Shown one piece after another: positions 40,935-49,219 of a DNA stretch of 64,000 nt. Every line of letters begins with the position of its first letter. The first letter of the stretch is position 1. The position numbers and the translations under genes were made by a program. Source of the stretch: Mucilaginibacter sp. OK283 (GTDB lineage Bacteria > Bacteroidota > Bacteroidia > Sphingobacteriales > Sphingobacteriaceae); assembly GCF_900110415.1 (NCBI RefSeq), contig NZ_FODR01000008.1, forward strand, positions 62,001-126,000, read 5' to 3'. A model generated the notes under the pieces. It was not told where the DNA came from. It made no database searches and was given only the letters and a program-made list of their open reading frames with translations.

Positions 40935-41403
40935 CTTTGATGTAACTGAAGACGGTTCTTATAGTTTCATTTCTGAACAAAACCATCATTACTTAATTTA
41001 CTTTTCTGAATCTACTTTGCCCGATTCAGATGGTAATATTCATATAGTTTATAATTTAGGGTTTAGCAGGGACGGAGATCATTCATCTACCCCTTTCTCG
41101 TTCAAGTATGATAGATTAATAAGAGCCACTATTATGTCTATCGTTAATGATTTTTTTAATAAAAACGACCACAGAGTACTTATATATTTTTGTTTCGGCG
41201 ACGACGGATATTCAAGACATAGAAAAATTGTTTTTAACCAGTGGTGCAGCGATTTAGATTTATCTGTTGAAAAGCACGACAATGTTATTCCATATGAAAA
41301 CACTTATGTGTATGGATCATTGATGATTGTAAAAGATAACCCGCTAAAACAATTAATTTTAACTTCATTTAATAAATTCTTAGAGGATATATACAATAAA
41401 TAA
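40918..41403 (+). CDS. DUF6169-like protein with a TTG start, overlapping the small upstream gene
   Basis: 161 residues. No ATG is available near the 5' end, so the TTG at 40918 is used, inside the preceding gene, implying translational coupling. Features: YSFDVTEDGSYSFISEQNHH, IVYNLGFSRDGD, and a central helix-strand region with IMSIVNDFFNKNDHRVLIYF followed by CFGDDGYSRHRKIVFNQWC. The pattern recalls DUF6169, whose function is not known. AT-rich codon use unlike the neighbours suggests recent transfer. A toxin-antitoxin or defence role is possible but unsupported. Confidence 0.6.
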   Translation: MSLLYSFDVTEDGSYSFISEQNHHYLIYFSESTLPDSDGNIHIVYNLGFSRDGDHSSTPFSFKYDRLIRATIMSIVNDFFNKNDHRVLIYFCFGDDGYSRHRKIVFNQWCSDLDLSVEKHDNVIPYENTYVYGSLMIVKDNPLKQLILTSFNKFLEDIYNK

Positions 41404-41547
41404 AGGTCACATATCTTGAAAAATGACGGCCTTTTCCCATTTATTTTGTTTGCTATAACTAATATGCATATCTTGATTTAACCATTAATGATTGGTTTAA
41501 AACGTAGATTAATTTCCATATTTAGCTTCTCTACATATCCTTTCCTC

Positions 41548-41904
41548 ATGAAAATAGAATCGGTTATCCCCATACTTTATTCTGATGATGTTACGCGCAG
41601 CCTGGCCTACTATACACAGGTACTGGGTTTTGAAGAACAATGGACATGGGACGACCCGCCAACCTTTGGCGGTGCACTAACGGGCGACACCACCATCTTT
41701 TTTTGCAAAGACGACCAGGGCCATGCCGGAACATGGCTTTGCCTTAATGTTGAAAATGTGGACGAATATTATACAGCTATTAAAGAAAAAGGCGCTATAA
41801 TTTTATCGCCCCCGGAAGATAAACCCTGGTTTATGCGCGAGATGCTGGTAAAAGATCCCGATGGGCACATTTTGCGGGTAGGCCATAACATTGAGTGCGA
41901 TTAG
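41548..41904 (+). CDS. VOC-superfamily (glyoxalase/bleomycin-resistance-like) protein
   Basis: 118 residues. ESVIPILYSDDVTRSLAYYT opens the first module; the second has CLNVENVDEYYTAIKEKGA and ends VKDPDGHILRVGHN, typical of the family. The ATG at 41548 fits the fold; an upstream in-frame ATG at 41488 would add 20 residues unrelated to it. Ligand unknown. Confidence 0.87.
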   Translation: MKIESVIPILYSDDVTRSLAYYTQVLGFEEQWTWDDPPTFGGALTGDTTIFFCKDDQGHAGTWLCLNVENVDEYYTAIKEKGAIILSPPEDKPWFMREMLVKDPDGHILRVGHNIECD

Positions 41905-41979
41905 AGAAGGAGCTGAAAGCCGAAGGCCTAAGGCAGAAAGCAAAAAAAGGCTCTTTTTGGTAAACTTTAATTATTTAAC

Positions 41980-42591
41980 ATGCTGCAAAACCGGGTAAAC
42001 CCTCATGGCGATATTATCAAAACAAGTTCACGGGGCGCCTGGATAGGTAACCGTGGTCAGTTGCATGGTAATACCAAAACCATACTGCGCCCTTTTAAGC
42101 TTAAAGCCTGGATTACCTGCCTGCTACAGTTTAAAGGCAGGCATCGCGAGGTGATGTCGCCGGGCTTGTGGACAGAACTGTTCTTTTTGGATGAGGCCAC
42201 CGCTTTTGCAGCTGGCCATCGCCCTTGTTTTGAATGCCGCCGCGATAATGCCAACAAATTTAAAACAGCGTGGCTTAAGGGAAATCCCGGGTTTGGGTTT
42301 GATAATAAAACCGCCATCGGAAAAATTGACGAGATTACACACCAGGAAAGGATTGATAAAAACGGCAGCAAAGTAACGTTCGATGCCGATGTACAGGGCC
42401 TGCCCAACGGTACTTTTATACAGGTTGATGGCGAACCCTACCTGGTAGCCGATAGCCAGCTTTATCATTGGACGCCTGCCGGCTATGAAAAACCAGGCTT
42501 ACCAATAAAGGCGGGACAGGTAACTGTACTCACACCCCGATCAACGGTCAATGCGTTTAGCGCGGGCTATCTGCCGCAAATTGCCCTTTAA
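41980..42591 (+). CDS. Conserved hypothetical protein with an Ada-like cysteine motif
   Basis: 203 residues. The block FFLDEATAFAAGHRPCFECR recalls the A-G-x-R-P-C-x-x-C zinc motif of the Ada DNA-repair protein, although only two cysteines are present and the rest of Ada is missing. Other conserved-looking blocks are RGAWIGNRGQLH and FKGRHREVMSPG. Similar proteins occur widely in bacteria without an assigned role. A link to alkylation damage is only suggested by this motif and by alkB 4.4 kb away. Confidence 0.7.
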   Translation: MLQNRVNPHGDIIKTSSRGAWIGNRGQLHGNTKTILRPFKLKAWITCLLQFKGRHREVMSPGLWTELFFLDEATAFAAGHRPCFECRRDNANKFKTAWLKGNPGFGFDNKTAIGKIDEITHQERIDKNGSKVTFDADVQGLPNGTFIQVDGEPYLVADSQLYHWTPAGYEKPGLPIKAGQVTVLTPRSTVNAFSAGYLPQIAL

Positions 42592-42687
42592 GCCTTTTGA
42601 TTACTAATGCCGAATTTACACCTCGTTTTATAAATATCCGTATTTTATATACAGGGAGCTTATCTTAGCATATTAATTATACAGGTT

Positions 42688-43272
42688 ATGATTTTCCATT
42701 TCAGAAATAAATTCCCCCAATTAAATCCTTTTTGGGATAAGTACCTGGAATATCAAAAACGGCTGGAGGTACCTGCTAAAACAATTTTGCTGGAAGAAGG
42801 AAAAGTATCACAGCACTATATTTTTATTGAGAAAGGCTGTGTGCGTACGTTTTTTTACAATAATGGGGATGATAAAACTGTACAATTCTTTTTTGAGGAT
42901 GAAGGCCTCGCTTCGCTCGAAAGCTTTATCAATAACACGCCAAGCGCATTCACGGTTGAAACGATAGAGCCGTCAGTAGTCTATTTACTCCCCAAACAAT
43001 ACGTTACTCAATTGATGGATGAGCTAAGCCGGGAACCCGGTTTTGCACAAATGATATTACAGCTGTCTGCCGGCAGGCAAACCCATTACATCAACGAGTT
43101 TGTTTCTTTTATCAGGGATACACCCGAAGAGCGTTATCAAAAACTGTTGGACGAAAGGCCGCATATTGTGCAGCGGATACCGCAACATTATATCGCCTCG
43201 TACCTGGGTATCAGTAAAGTACACTTAAGCCGCATTAAAAGCAAGCTTGCAAAAGGTAAATTACATTTCTGA
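42688..43272 (+). CDS. Crp/Fnr-family transcriptional regulator
   Basis: 194 residues. Cyclic-nucleotide-binding-like beta roll at about 20-115 (ILLEEGKVSQHYIFIEKGCV, then QFFFEDEGLASLESF) and a C-terminal winged helix (HYIASYLGISKVHLSRIKSK). The effector is unknown. Its stop lies 70 bp before the quinone-oxidoreductase-like gene on the same strand, which it may regulate. Confidence 0.9.
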   Translation: MIFHFRNKFPQLNPFWDKYLEYQKRLEVPAKTILLEEGKVSQHYIFIEKGCVRTFFYNNGDDKTVQFFFEDEGLASLESFINNTPSAFTVETIEPSVVYLLPKQYVTQLMDELSREPGFAQMILQLSAGRQTHYINEFVSFIRDTPEERYQKLLDERPHIVQRIPQHYIASYLGISKVHLSRIKSKLAKGKLHF

Positions 43273-43342
43273 ACTTGATAACATATGTTATCGTTGCGCT
43301 GCTAACGTTGCAGCTAATTTTGTCTTAACAAAAAATAAAAAG

Positions 43343-44314
43343 ATGAAAGCAGCAGTAATGTATCAAAAAGGGGAATTACCTCAATATGTTGATTTTCCCC
43401 AGCCGGCAATTCAAAATAGCGATGAGCTATTGGTAACTGTAAAAGCCGTAGCCATTAAACACTTTGATAAAGGGCGTGCCGCCGGCAAACACTACTCAAG
43501 CGATGCCCCTGCGGCAAGCGGCCGGGTGATTGGGGGAGATGGCGTTTGCCTGTTGGAAGATGGAACCCGGGTTTATGGCATGGGTGTGAGTGGTATGCTG
43601 GCCGAAAAAGCGACCATTAACAAAGACCAGATAGTAAAAATACCCGATGGACTTAATGATGCTGCAGCGGCAGCCTTGCCTAACGCCGTAATAGGCGCGG
43701 CAATGGGTTTACGGTTTAAGGCCGGTATTAAGCCGGGCGATGTGGTGCTGGTAAATGGCGCTACCGGTTTTACAGGCCGGGTAGCCGTTCAAATTGCCAA
43801 ACATTATGGTGCAAAAAGAGTGATTGTAACCGGCAGAAATCAAAAATCGCTTGATGACTCGCTCATGATGGGTGGCGATGAGGCGGTTTCTGTTTTGCAG
43901 GATGATGAACAATTTAAGGCCCGTATTAAAGCTATTCACGCACAAACCCCCATTGACGTTATTATAGATTACCTGTGGGGCCATACCGCCGAAATGATAC
44001 TTGCTTGTTTAAAGGGCGATGGTTCATTTACAAACAAGGTACGGTATGTATCGGTTGGCAGCATGGCGGGCGATATCATACAGCTCTCCGCCGCCAATTT
44101 AAGGAGCGTCGATCTTCAGCTCACCGGGTCGGGGCTTGGCGCATGGTCAAAGCAGGAGGTTGGCCAGCTTTTTACCGGTATACTACCCGAAATGTTTGCC
44201 CTTGCAGCCGAAGGAAAACTCAAAGTGGATACTATCACCGTTACCCTGGAAGACATTGCCGAACTTTGGAATTTAGATGTACCGGACGGGCAACGCCTGG
44301 TTGTAACCATTTGA
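43343..44314 (+). CDS. Zinc-binding-dehydrogenase / quinone-oxidoreductase-like MDR protein
   Basis: 323 residues. GroES-like N-terminal domain (MKAAVMYQKGELPQYVDFPQ) and a Rossmann domain with VVLVNGATGFTGRVAVQIAK for NADPH. The catalytic zinc ligands of alcohol dehydrogenases are absent, so reduction of quinones or enones is more likely. The ATG at 43343 matches the family start; upstream in-frame codons overlap the Crp/Fnr gene. Next to a Crp/Fnr regulator and an AhpD-like gene, which suggests oxidative-stress chemistry. Confidence 0.88.
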   Translation: MKAAVMYQKGELPQYVDFPQPAIQNSDELLVTVKAVAIKHFDKGRAAGKHYSSDAPAASGRVIGGDGVCLLEDGTRVYGMGVSGMLAEKATINKDQIVKIPDGLNDAAAAALPNAVIGAAMGLRFKAGIKPGDVVLVNGATGFTGRVAVQIAKHYGAKRVIVTGRNQKSLDDSLMMGGDEAVSVLQDDEQFKARIKAIHAQTPIDVIIDYLWGHTAEMILACLKGDGSFTNKVRYVSVGSMAGDIIQLSAANLRSVDLQLTGSGLGAWSKQEVGQLFTGILPEMFALAAEGKLKVDTITVTLEDIAELWNLDVPDGQRLVVTI

Positions 44315-44433
44315 TGCTATCCCGTTATTACAGAAGCAAAAAAACAAGGCAATAATGTATTGATTTTCAAATTAATACGCTAAAAGCTTCCGTATCTCAT
44401 TATCTCATTCACTAACACTTTAACAACAACGCT

Positions 44434-44550
44434 ATGATTGCTGCATTATTGATTGCCGCTTGGTCGGTTATCGTCCTGAAATTTCGGAATTCGGCAAGGG
44501 CTAAAAAATTAGTGCCCAGGTTTTTAAGGCGTAAACCAAAAACCGGATGA
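44434..44550 (+). CDS. Possible 38-residue single-span membrane protein
   Basis: MIAALLIAAWSVIVLKFRNS followed by a basic tail. One hydrophobic helix then Arg/Lys-rich sequence. It is preceded by AT-rich sequence and followed 21 bp later by a strong terminator, which supports a real transcript. No family recognised. Confidence 0.35.
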   Translation: MIAALLIAAWSVIVLKFRNSARAKKLVPRFLRRKPKTG

Positions 44551-44571
44551 CCGCCGATTTGAATTGTATTT

Positions 44572-44611
44572 ATAAGCCCGGGTATCTTCAAAAGATAATA
44601 ACCGGGCTTAT
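44572..44611. terminator. Strong intrinsic terminator
   Basis: ATAAGCCCGG and CCGGGCTTAT outer arms plus an inner ATCTT/AAGAT stem, followed by TTTAATT. It serves the plus-strand genes and possibly the convergent AhpD-like gene. Confidence 0.8.
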
Positions 44612-44652
44612 TTAATTAAGGTGTTCAATTTGTTACCTTATGCTTTGCAAAT

Positions 44653-45126
44653 TTATTGAACGGCGTGCGCGCCAACTTTGTACGTACCAACAGCAGCCAC
44701 ATTAGGGAATGCAAGGTTAACGCGGTTGTAGCTGTTAATGGTGATAACAGCCAAAGTTAAATCAACCAATTCTTCTTCAGTAAACTGTTCGCGGGCTGCC
44801 ACGTAAATTTCGTCGGGTACGGGACCACCTGCAATTTTTGTCAAAGCTTCGGCCCATGCAAATGCAGCGCGTTCCCTATCGGTATAAAATGGAGCTTCCC
44901 GCCAGGCATTTAACATATACAGGCGTTGTTCGGTTTCGCCGTTGGCACGTAAATCTTTCGAGTGCATATCCAGGCAATAGGCGCAACCGTTAACCTGTGA
45001 TACCCGGAAATAAATTAAATTTAAAAGCCTTTGCTCAACCGGCGACTTAGCCAGGTAGATGCCCAAACCATACAAAGCTTTCATAGCGCCCTGGCCTTTT
45101 TCAAAAACATTGAGTCGTTGTTTCAT
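44653..45126 (-). CDS. AhpD-like / carboxymuconolactone-decarboxylase-family protein
   Basis: 157 residues. The redox motif is C48-A-Y-C51-x-x-x-H55 (GCAYCLDMHSKDLR), as in AhpD-type peroxidase-reducing proteins. Helical throughout, with FAWAEALTKIAGGPVPDEIY and LVDLTLAVITINSYNRVNLA typical of the family. It probably reduces peroxides or protects a partner oxidoreductase. A DoxX-like remnant, a frequent neighbour of such genes, lies just upstream. Confidence 0.9.
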   Translation of the reverse strand: MKQRLNVFEKGQGAMKALYGLGIYLAKSPVEQRLLNLIYFRVSQVNGCAYCLDMHSKDLRANGETEQRLYMLNAWREAPFYTDRERAAFAWAEALTKIAGGPVPDEIYVAAREQFTEEELVDLTLAVITINSYNRVNLAFPNVAAVGTYKVGAHAVQ

Positions 45127-45169
45127 GGTGTTATTTATTGATGTTTTACTTATGCCCTAATAGCGATTG

Positions 45170-45312
45170 AGATGTGCGGAATAGGACATATGCTTAAAAA
45201 AATATGGCTATCCCCAATTAATTACATCCACCTGTTTTCCAATACCTGGACCTATAATCATGACACCGGCAAAGGCGACGGTGATTATCCAATAAATTTT
45301 TGTGGAGTTTAT
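45170..45312 (-). pseudogene. Probable DoxX-like gene remnant
   Basis: Minus-strand reading from 45312 gives INSTKIYWIITVAFAGVMII, then GPGIGKQVDVINWG, a TAG stop at 45210-45208, and PYFFKHM in the same frame. This resembles the first helix and the G-Y-P-x-Y-F motif of DoxX-family membrane proteins, with the tyrosine codon turned into a stop. There is no ATG at the start and no continuation, so the gene looks decayed. Resemblance is by eye over a short stretch. Confidence 0.35.
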
Positions 45313-45421
45313 AGATCTCTAAAGGGCTGCAACGGAGACCCTGCCATTAGGTATAATCACATAAAATCCATGGCCGCCATAATCGCAGCCATGGGCAATC
45401 AAATAACTGATTTCAAATACT

Positions 45422-47155
45422 TTATTTCAGTTCGTAAACTACTGCTTCATAAGGTTTAAGCGTTCCGTTTGTTGAAGATTGGGGATAATTACCCAATAAA
45501 ACACTGGCTTTGCTAAAATCTACCCCGGTGTTGGTTGTGGCCGCCTTGCTTGTAAAATTTAATAATACCAGCAATTTTTTACCATCCAGTTCCCTGGTAT
45601 AGCTGTAAGTATCGGGGTTTTGGCCATCAAGCAGGGTGTATTTGCCATATACAAGCACCAGGTTGTCTTTACGCAGTTTTACAACCTTCCTGAAATAGTT
45701 AAGGGCACTATTGGGATCCTTTTCCTCGGCAGCCACATTAATGGTGGTGTAATTAGGATTTACCGCAATCCATGGTTTTCCGGTCGAAAAGCCGGCATTT
45801 TTGCGGTTGTTCCATTGAAAGGGTGTGCGGCTATTGTCCCTGCTTTCAAAACTCATACGTTGTAAATACTTTTGCATATCGGTGCCAAGATTTTTCTGGC
45901 GCTGGTATTCGTTCAGGGTTTGCACGTCACGATAGTCTTCTGCTTTACTAAATCCGGCATTGGTCATTCCCAGTTCGTCGCCATTATAGTAATAAGGGGT
46001 ACCGCGCATGGTCATTAAAAACGTGGTCAGCATTTTTGACGATACCGCCCTAAACTCCGGGCTATCGTTGCCAAACCGGGTAACCAGCCTTGCCTGGTCA
46101 TGATTGGCCAGGAAAATGGAGAGCCATCCTTTTGCAGCAAACGCGCTATCCCATTTGGTAAATATCTGCTTTAAATGCAACACGCTATAACCATCGGGTT
46201 TGGCTATGTCTACTGCTTCAAACGCATAAGCCATATTCAACTCATTCCTGTCGGCATCAACCAAATTGTGTGCATCTTCAAAAGTATTGCCGGCCCCTTC
46301 GGCTACGCTCATTACATTGTATTTGCTTAAAACCTGCCGGTTCATCTCCTGCAGGTAACCATGCAGGTTGCCCTGCATGCCGTAATACTGGGTAAAGTTT
46401 TTTTCGAACCCATTCGGGAAAGCCGGGAAGGTGGTATCTTTTGCCGCAAACTGGAAAGCATCCAGCCTGAAACCATCGATGCCTTTGTCGCCCCAAAACT
46501 TCATGATATTGTATACTTCCTGCCTTAGTTTGGGGTTTTCCCAGTTAAGATCCGGCTGCTTGCGCGAAAAATAATGCAGGTAATAGGCATTGGTAAGCGA
46601 ATCATACCGCCACGCATCGTGGTTTACATCAAAAAGGCTGTAACGGTAAGGCGGCTTGCCTTTTTCGGCATTCCACCAATGGTAATATTCGCGGTAAGGG
46701 CTGTTGCGCGAGCTGCGGCTTTTTTTAAACCATTCGTGTTCATCGCTGCTATGGTTTACTACCAGGTCCATCACCAGTTTTATTCCGCGGGCGTGCATGC
46801 CCTTAAGCATGGCATCAAAATCGGCCATGGTGCCAAAATCTTTCATAATATCGCGGTAGTCGCTCACATCGTAACCGTTATCGTCATTTGGCGACCCATA
46901 TATCGGGTTAAGCCAAACGGCGTCGACACCTAAACTTTTAATATAATCAAGCCTGGCAATTATTCCCTTTAAATCGCCAATGCCGTCGCCATCCACATCA
47001 TTAAAACTGCGCGGATAAAGCTGGTAAACCACAGCCTCTTTCCACCATTTACGATCAAGGCTATCTTTACGGGACTGGCTGTTTTGGGCACAGCTGTAAT
47101 TACCGCCCAATAGCAAAAAGGCAGCACTTATGATAAGCGTGTTAAAAATTTTCAT
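45422..47155 (-). CDS. GH13 alpha-glucosidase (oligo-1,6-glucosidase-like)
   Basis: 577 residues, exported (MKIFNTLIISAAFLLLGGNY leader). GH13 blocks: WWKEAVVYQLYPRSFNDVDG, GVDAVWLNPIYGSPNDDNGY, VMDLVVNHSSDEH, the nucleophile in GIDGFRLDAF, the acid/base in VMSVAEGAGNTF and the transition-state stabiliser in LANHDQARLV. It hydrolyses alpha-linked glucosides. The ATG at 47155 is used; the TTG at 47164 is rejected. It is divergent from trehalase with a 210-bp shared promoter region, so the two are likely co-induced by trehalose, isomaltose or related sugars. Confidence 0.93.
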   Translation of the reverse strand: MKIFNTLIISAAFLLLGGNYSCAQNSQSRKDSLDRKWWKEAVVYQLYPRSFNDVDGDGIGDLKGIIARLDYIKSLGVDAVWLNPIYGSPNDDNGYDVSDYRDIMKDFGTMADFDAMLKGMHARGIKLVMDLVVNHSSDEHEWFKKSRSSRNSPYREYYHWWNAEKGKPPYRYSLFDVNHDAWRYDSLTNAYYLHYFSRKQPDLNWENPKLRQEVYNIMKFWGDKGIDGFRLDAFQFAAKDTTFPAFPNGFEKNFTQYYGMQGNLHGYLQEMNRQVLSKYNVMSVAEGAGNTFEDAHNLVDADRNELNMAYAFEAVDIAKPDGYSVLHLKQIFTKWDSAFAAKGWLSIFLANHDQARLVTRFGNDSPEFRAVSSKMLTTFLMTMRGTPYYYNGDELGMTNAGFSKAEDYRDVQTLNEYQRQKNLGTDMQKYLQRMSFESRDNSRTPFQWNNRKNAGFSTGKPWIAVNPNYTTINVAAEEKDPNSALNYFRKVVKLRKDNLVLVYGKYTLLDGQNPDTYSYTRELDGKKLLVLLNFTSKAATTNTGVDFSKASVLLGNYPQSSTNGTLKPYEAVVYELK

Positions 47156-47365
47156 GATGAGCAAATAACTAAACAGCAGCAGGTTAAATTGGCGTTCCTG
47201 GTAATAATGTTCAAGTTATAACAATTTATGCATGCTACAAAATATGTTTAAAAAACACAGCAAATTAATAGTGTTAACAATACACATTTATACTTAAAAA
47301 CATTAAATTTATACATTATTATAAACCAATTGCCTTATCCTTAAAAAGGCACATCAATACGTTAA

Positions 47366-48958
47366 ATGAGAAGACTTTTTTTACTCACGTTTTTATTTTT
47401 TACCCTTGGCGTTAAAGCACAAACGCTAACACCGCGGCAACAGTTTCCGGGCTTGTTTGAGGCTGTTCAGCTTGGCCAGATTTTTCCGGATAATAAAACT
47501 TTTGTAGATGCTGTACCCAAACAGGATCCGGCCATGATCATGAAAGCCTACCAGGACGAAAAGGATAAACCCGGCTTTGATATTAAAACATTTGTACTGG
47601 CACATTTTGATATGCCGGTATCACACAACTCGTTTCAAACAGATATTGAAGCGGGTATCCGCAAACATATTGACACTTTATGGCATGTTTTACAGCGCCG
47701 GCCCGATGAGGCCAAACCATTTTCGTCATCACTGGCTTTGCCAAACCCCTATATAGTACCGGGTGGCCGGTTCAGGGAAATTTACTACTGGGATTCGTAC
47801 TTCACCATGCTGGGCCTGCAGGAAAGTCACCAGGTAAAGCTGATCCACAATATGGTTGAGAATTTTGCTTACCTGATTGATAAATATGGTTTTATACCCA
47901 ATGGAAACCGGGCTTATTACCTTACCCGGTCGCAACCGCCATTTTTTGCCATGATGGTAAACCTGCTGGCAAAAAACGAAGGGGAGAAAGTATTGATTCA
48001 TTTCAGACCGCAGTTGATTAAAGAATATCAGTACTGGATGCAGGGCTGGGAAGGTTTGGCTGCTAACCAGGCATCGCACAGGGTTGTGAAAATGGCAGGC
48101 GGCGAACTTTTGAACCGCTACTGGGATGAGAGCGATCAGCCACGCGAGGAATCATTTGTGCAGGACGTAACCGCCGGCAAAGAAACCCAACAACCGTTGC
48201 CACAATTTTACCATAACATCAGGGCAGCCGCAGCCTCGGGCTGGGATTTCAGTACACGCTGGTTTGATGCATCGGGCAAGCTGCCAACCATACAAACCAC
48301 CAGCCTGGTACCTGTCGACTTGAATTGTTTGCTGTATAACCTTGAACTTACCATAGCCCGCAGTCTTAATCAAATTCAAAATGGAAAGCTGGCTAAGCTG
48401 TACAGCAAACGCGCCGCCCGCCGTAAAGCCGCTATTTTAAAATACTGCTGGAACCAAAAAACAGGCTGGTTCGATGATTACAACTGGCAGCTAAACCAGC
48501 TATCAACTGTGCCCACCCTGGCAGCCGAGTTCCCCTTGGAATTTAAAATAGCTACCGTTGAGCAGGCCCGCCTGGTTGCCGAAGGATTAAAAAACAACTT
48601 CCTGAAAGCCGGCGGATTGGTTACTACGCTCAACTTTTCGGGCCAGCAATGGGATGCACCAAATGGTTGGGCTCCCTTACAGTACATAGCTATTGACGGC
48701 TTGGAGAACTACCATTACAACGCGCTGGCCAAAGAAATTGCCACGCGCTGGCTGCGGTTAAACATCAGGGTTTTTAAACAAACCGGCAAACTGCTTGAAA
48801 AATACAACGTGGTTGATACCAAACTTACCGCAGGCGGCGGCGAGTACCCGCTACAGGACGGCTTCGGCTGGACCAACGGCGTACTGCTGCACCTGATTAA
48901 CCGGTACCATATTGATACCGAACATGAAAGTAAAGATTTGCCGGAAAATCAGAATTGA
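47366..48958 (+). CDS. Alpha,alpha-trehalase, GH37
   Basis: 530 residues with a signal peptide (MRRLFLLTFLFFTLGVKAQ). Both trehalase signatures are present: PGGRFREIYYWDSY near residue 131 and QWDAPNGWAP near 427. Catalytic residues lie in SGWDFSTRW (about 291) and GGGEYPLQDGFGWTNGV (about 490). It splits trehalose to two glucoses in the periplasm. The tail LPENQN is short and unremarkable. Confidence 0.95.
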   Translation: MRRLFLLTFLFFTLGVKAQTLTPRQQFPGLFEAVQLGQIFPDNKTFVDAVPKQDPAMIMKAYQDEKDKPGFDIKTFVLAHFDMPVSHNSFQTDIEAGIRKHIDTLWHVLQRRPDEAKPFSSSLALPNPYIVPGGRFREIYYWDSYFTMLGLQESHQVKLIHNMVENFAYLIDKYGFIPNGNRAYYLTRSQPPFFAMMVNLLAKNEGEKVLIHFRPQLIKEYQYWMQGWEGLAANQASHRVVKMAGGELLNRYWDESDQPREESFVQDVTAGKETQQPLPQFYHNIRAAAASGWDFSTRWFDASGKLPTIQTTSLVPVDLNCLLYNLELTIARSLNQIQNGKLAKLYSKRAARRKAAILKYCWNQKTGWFDDYNWQLNQLSTVPTLAAEFPLEFKIATVEQARLVAEGLKNNFLKAGGLVTTLNFSGQQWDAPNGWAPLQYIAIDGLENYHYNALAKEIATRWLRLNIRVFKQTGKLLEKYNVVDTKLTAGGGEYPLQDGFGWTNGVLLHLINRYHIDTEHESKDLPENQN

Positions 48959-48980
48959 TAATTGTATGTATTATTCGTCT

Positions 48981-49128
48981 GTCGCGAGGTTTCAACTCGT
49001 GACACAATCTGGCTGCAGCTTTTAGCTGCACCGCGTTCAAATTAAGTGTATTTACAATTTGGTAAACGTAAGCTGGAAGCTTACTCCAAATTTACTCACG
49101 GGTTACGCTATGCTAACCCCGCGAGAGA
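48981..49128. repeat. CGCGAGGTTT-type inverted repeat element, copy 2
   Basis: Outer arms GTCGCGAGG and AACCCCGCGAGA-like, with inner CAGCTTTTAGCTG and TAAGCTGGAAGCTTA self-complementary segments. Same family as 30614-30730, and non-coding. Confidence 0.65.
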
Positions 49129-49164
49129 GAAGTTGATTATGAGAATAATTGCAAAGCGGCGAAA

Positions 49165-49197
49165 GACTTACGAAGTTTTTTAAACTTCGTAAGTCTG
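49165..49197. repeat. Perfect palindrome AGACTTACGAAGTTT / AAACTTCGTAAGTCT
   Basis: 15-bp perfect arms with a TTT loop, 23 bp from the GH65 stop codon. It could act as a terminator for that gene or is a dispersed repeat (split copy at 25342-25426). Confidence 0.75.
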
Positions 49198-49219
49198 GGT
49201 TTGTTCAAATGAAGAAACT

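Noticed and set aside
45172..45459. 95-residue plus-strand ORF upstream of the alpha-glucosidase
   Set aside because: No family features; it overlaps the 3' end of the alpha-glucosidase on the other strand and the DoxX-like remnant explains the region better.
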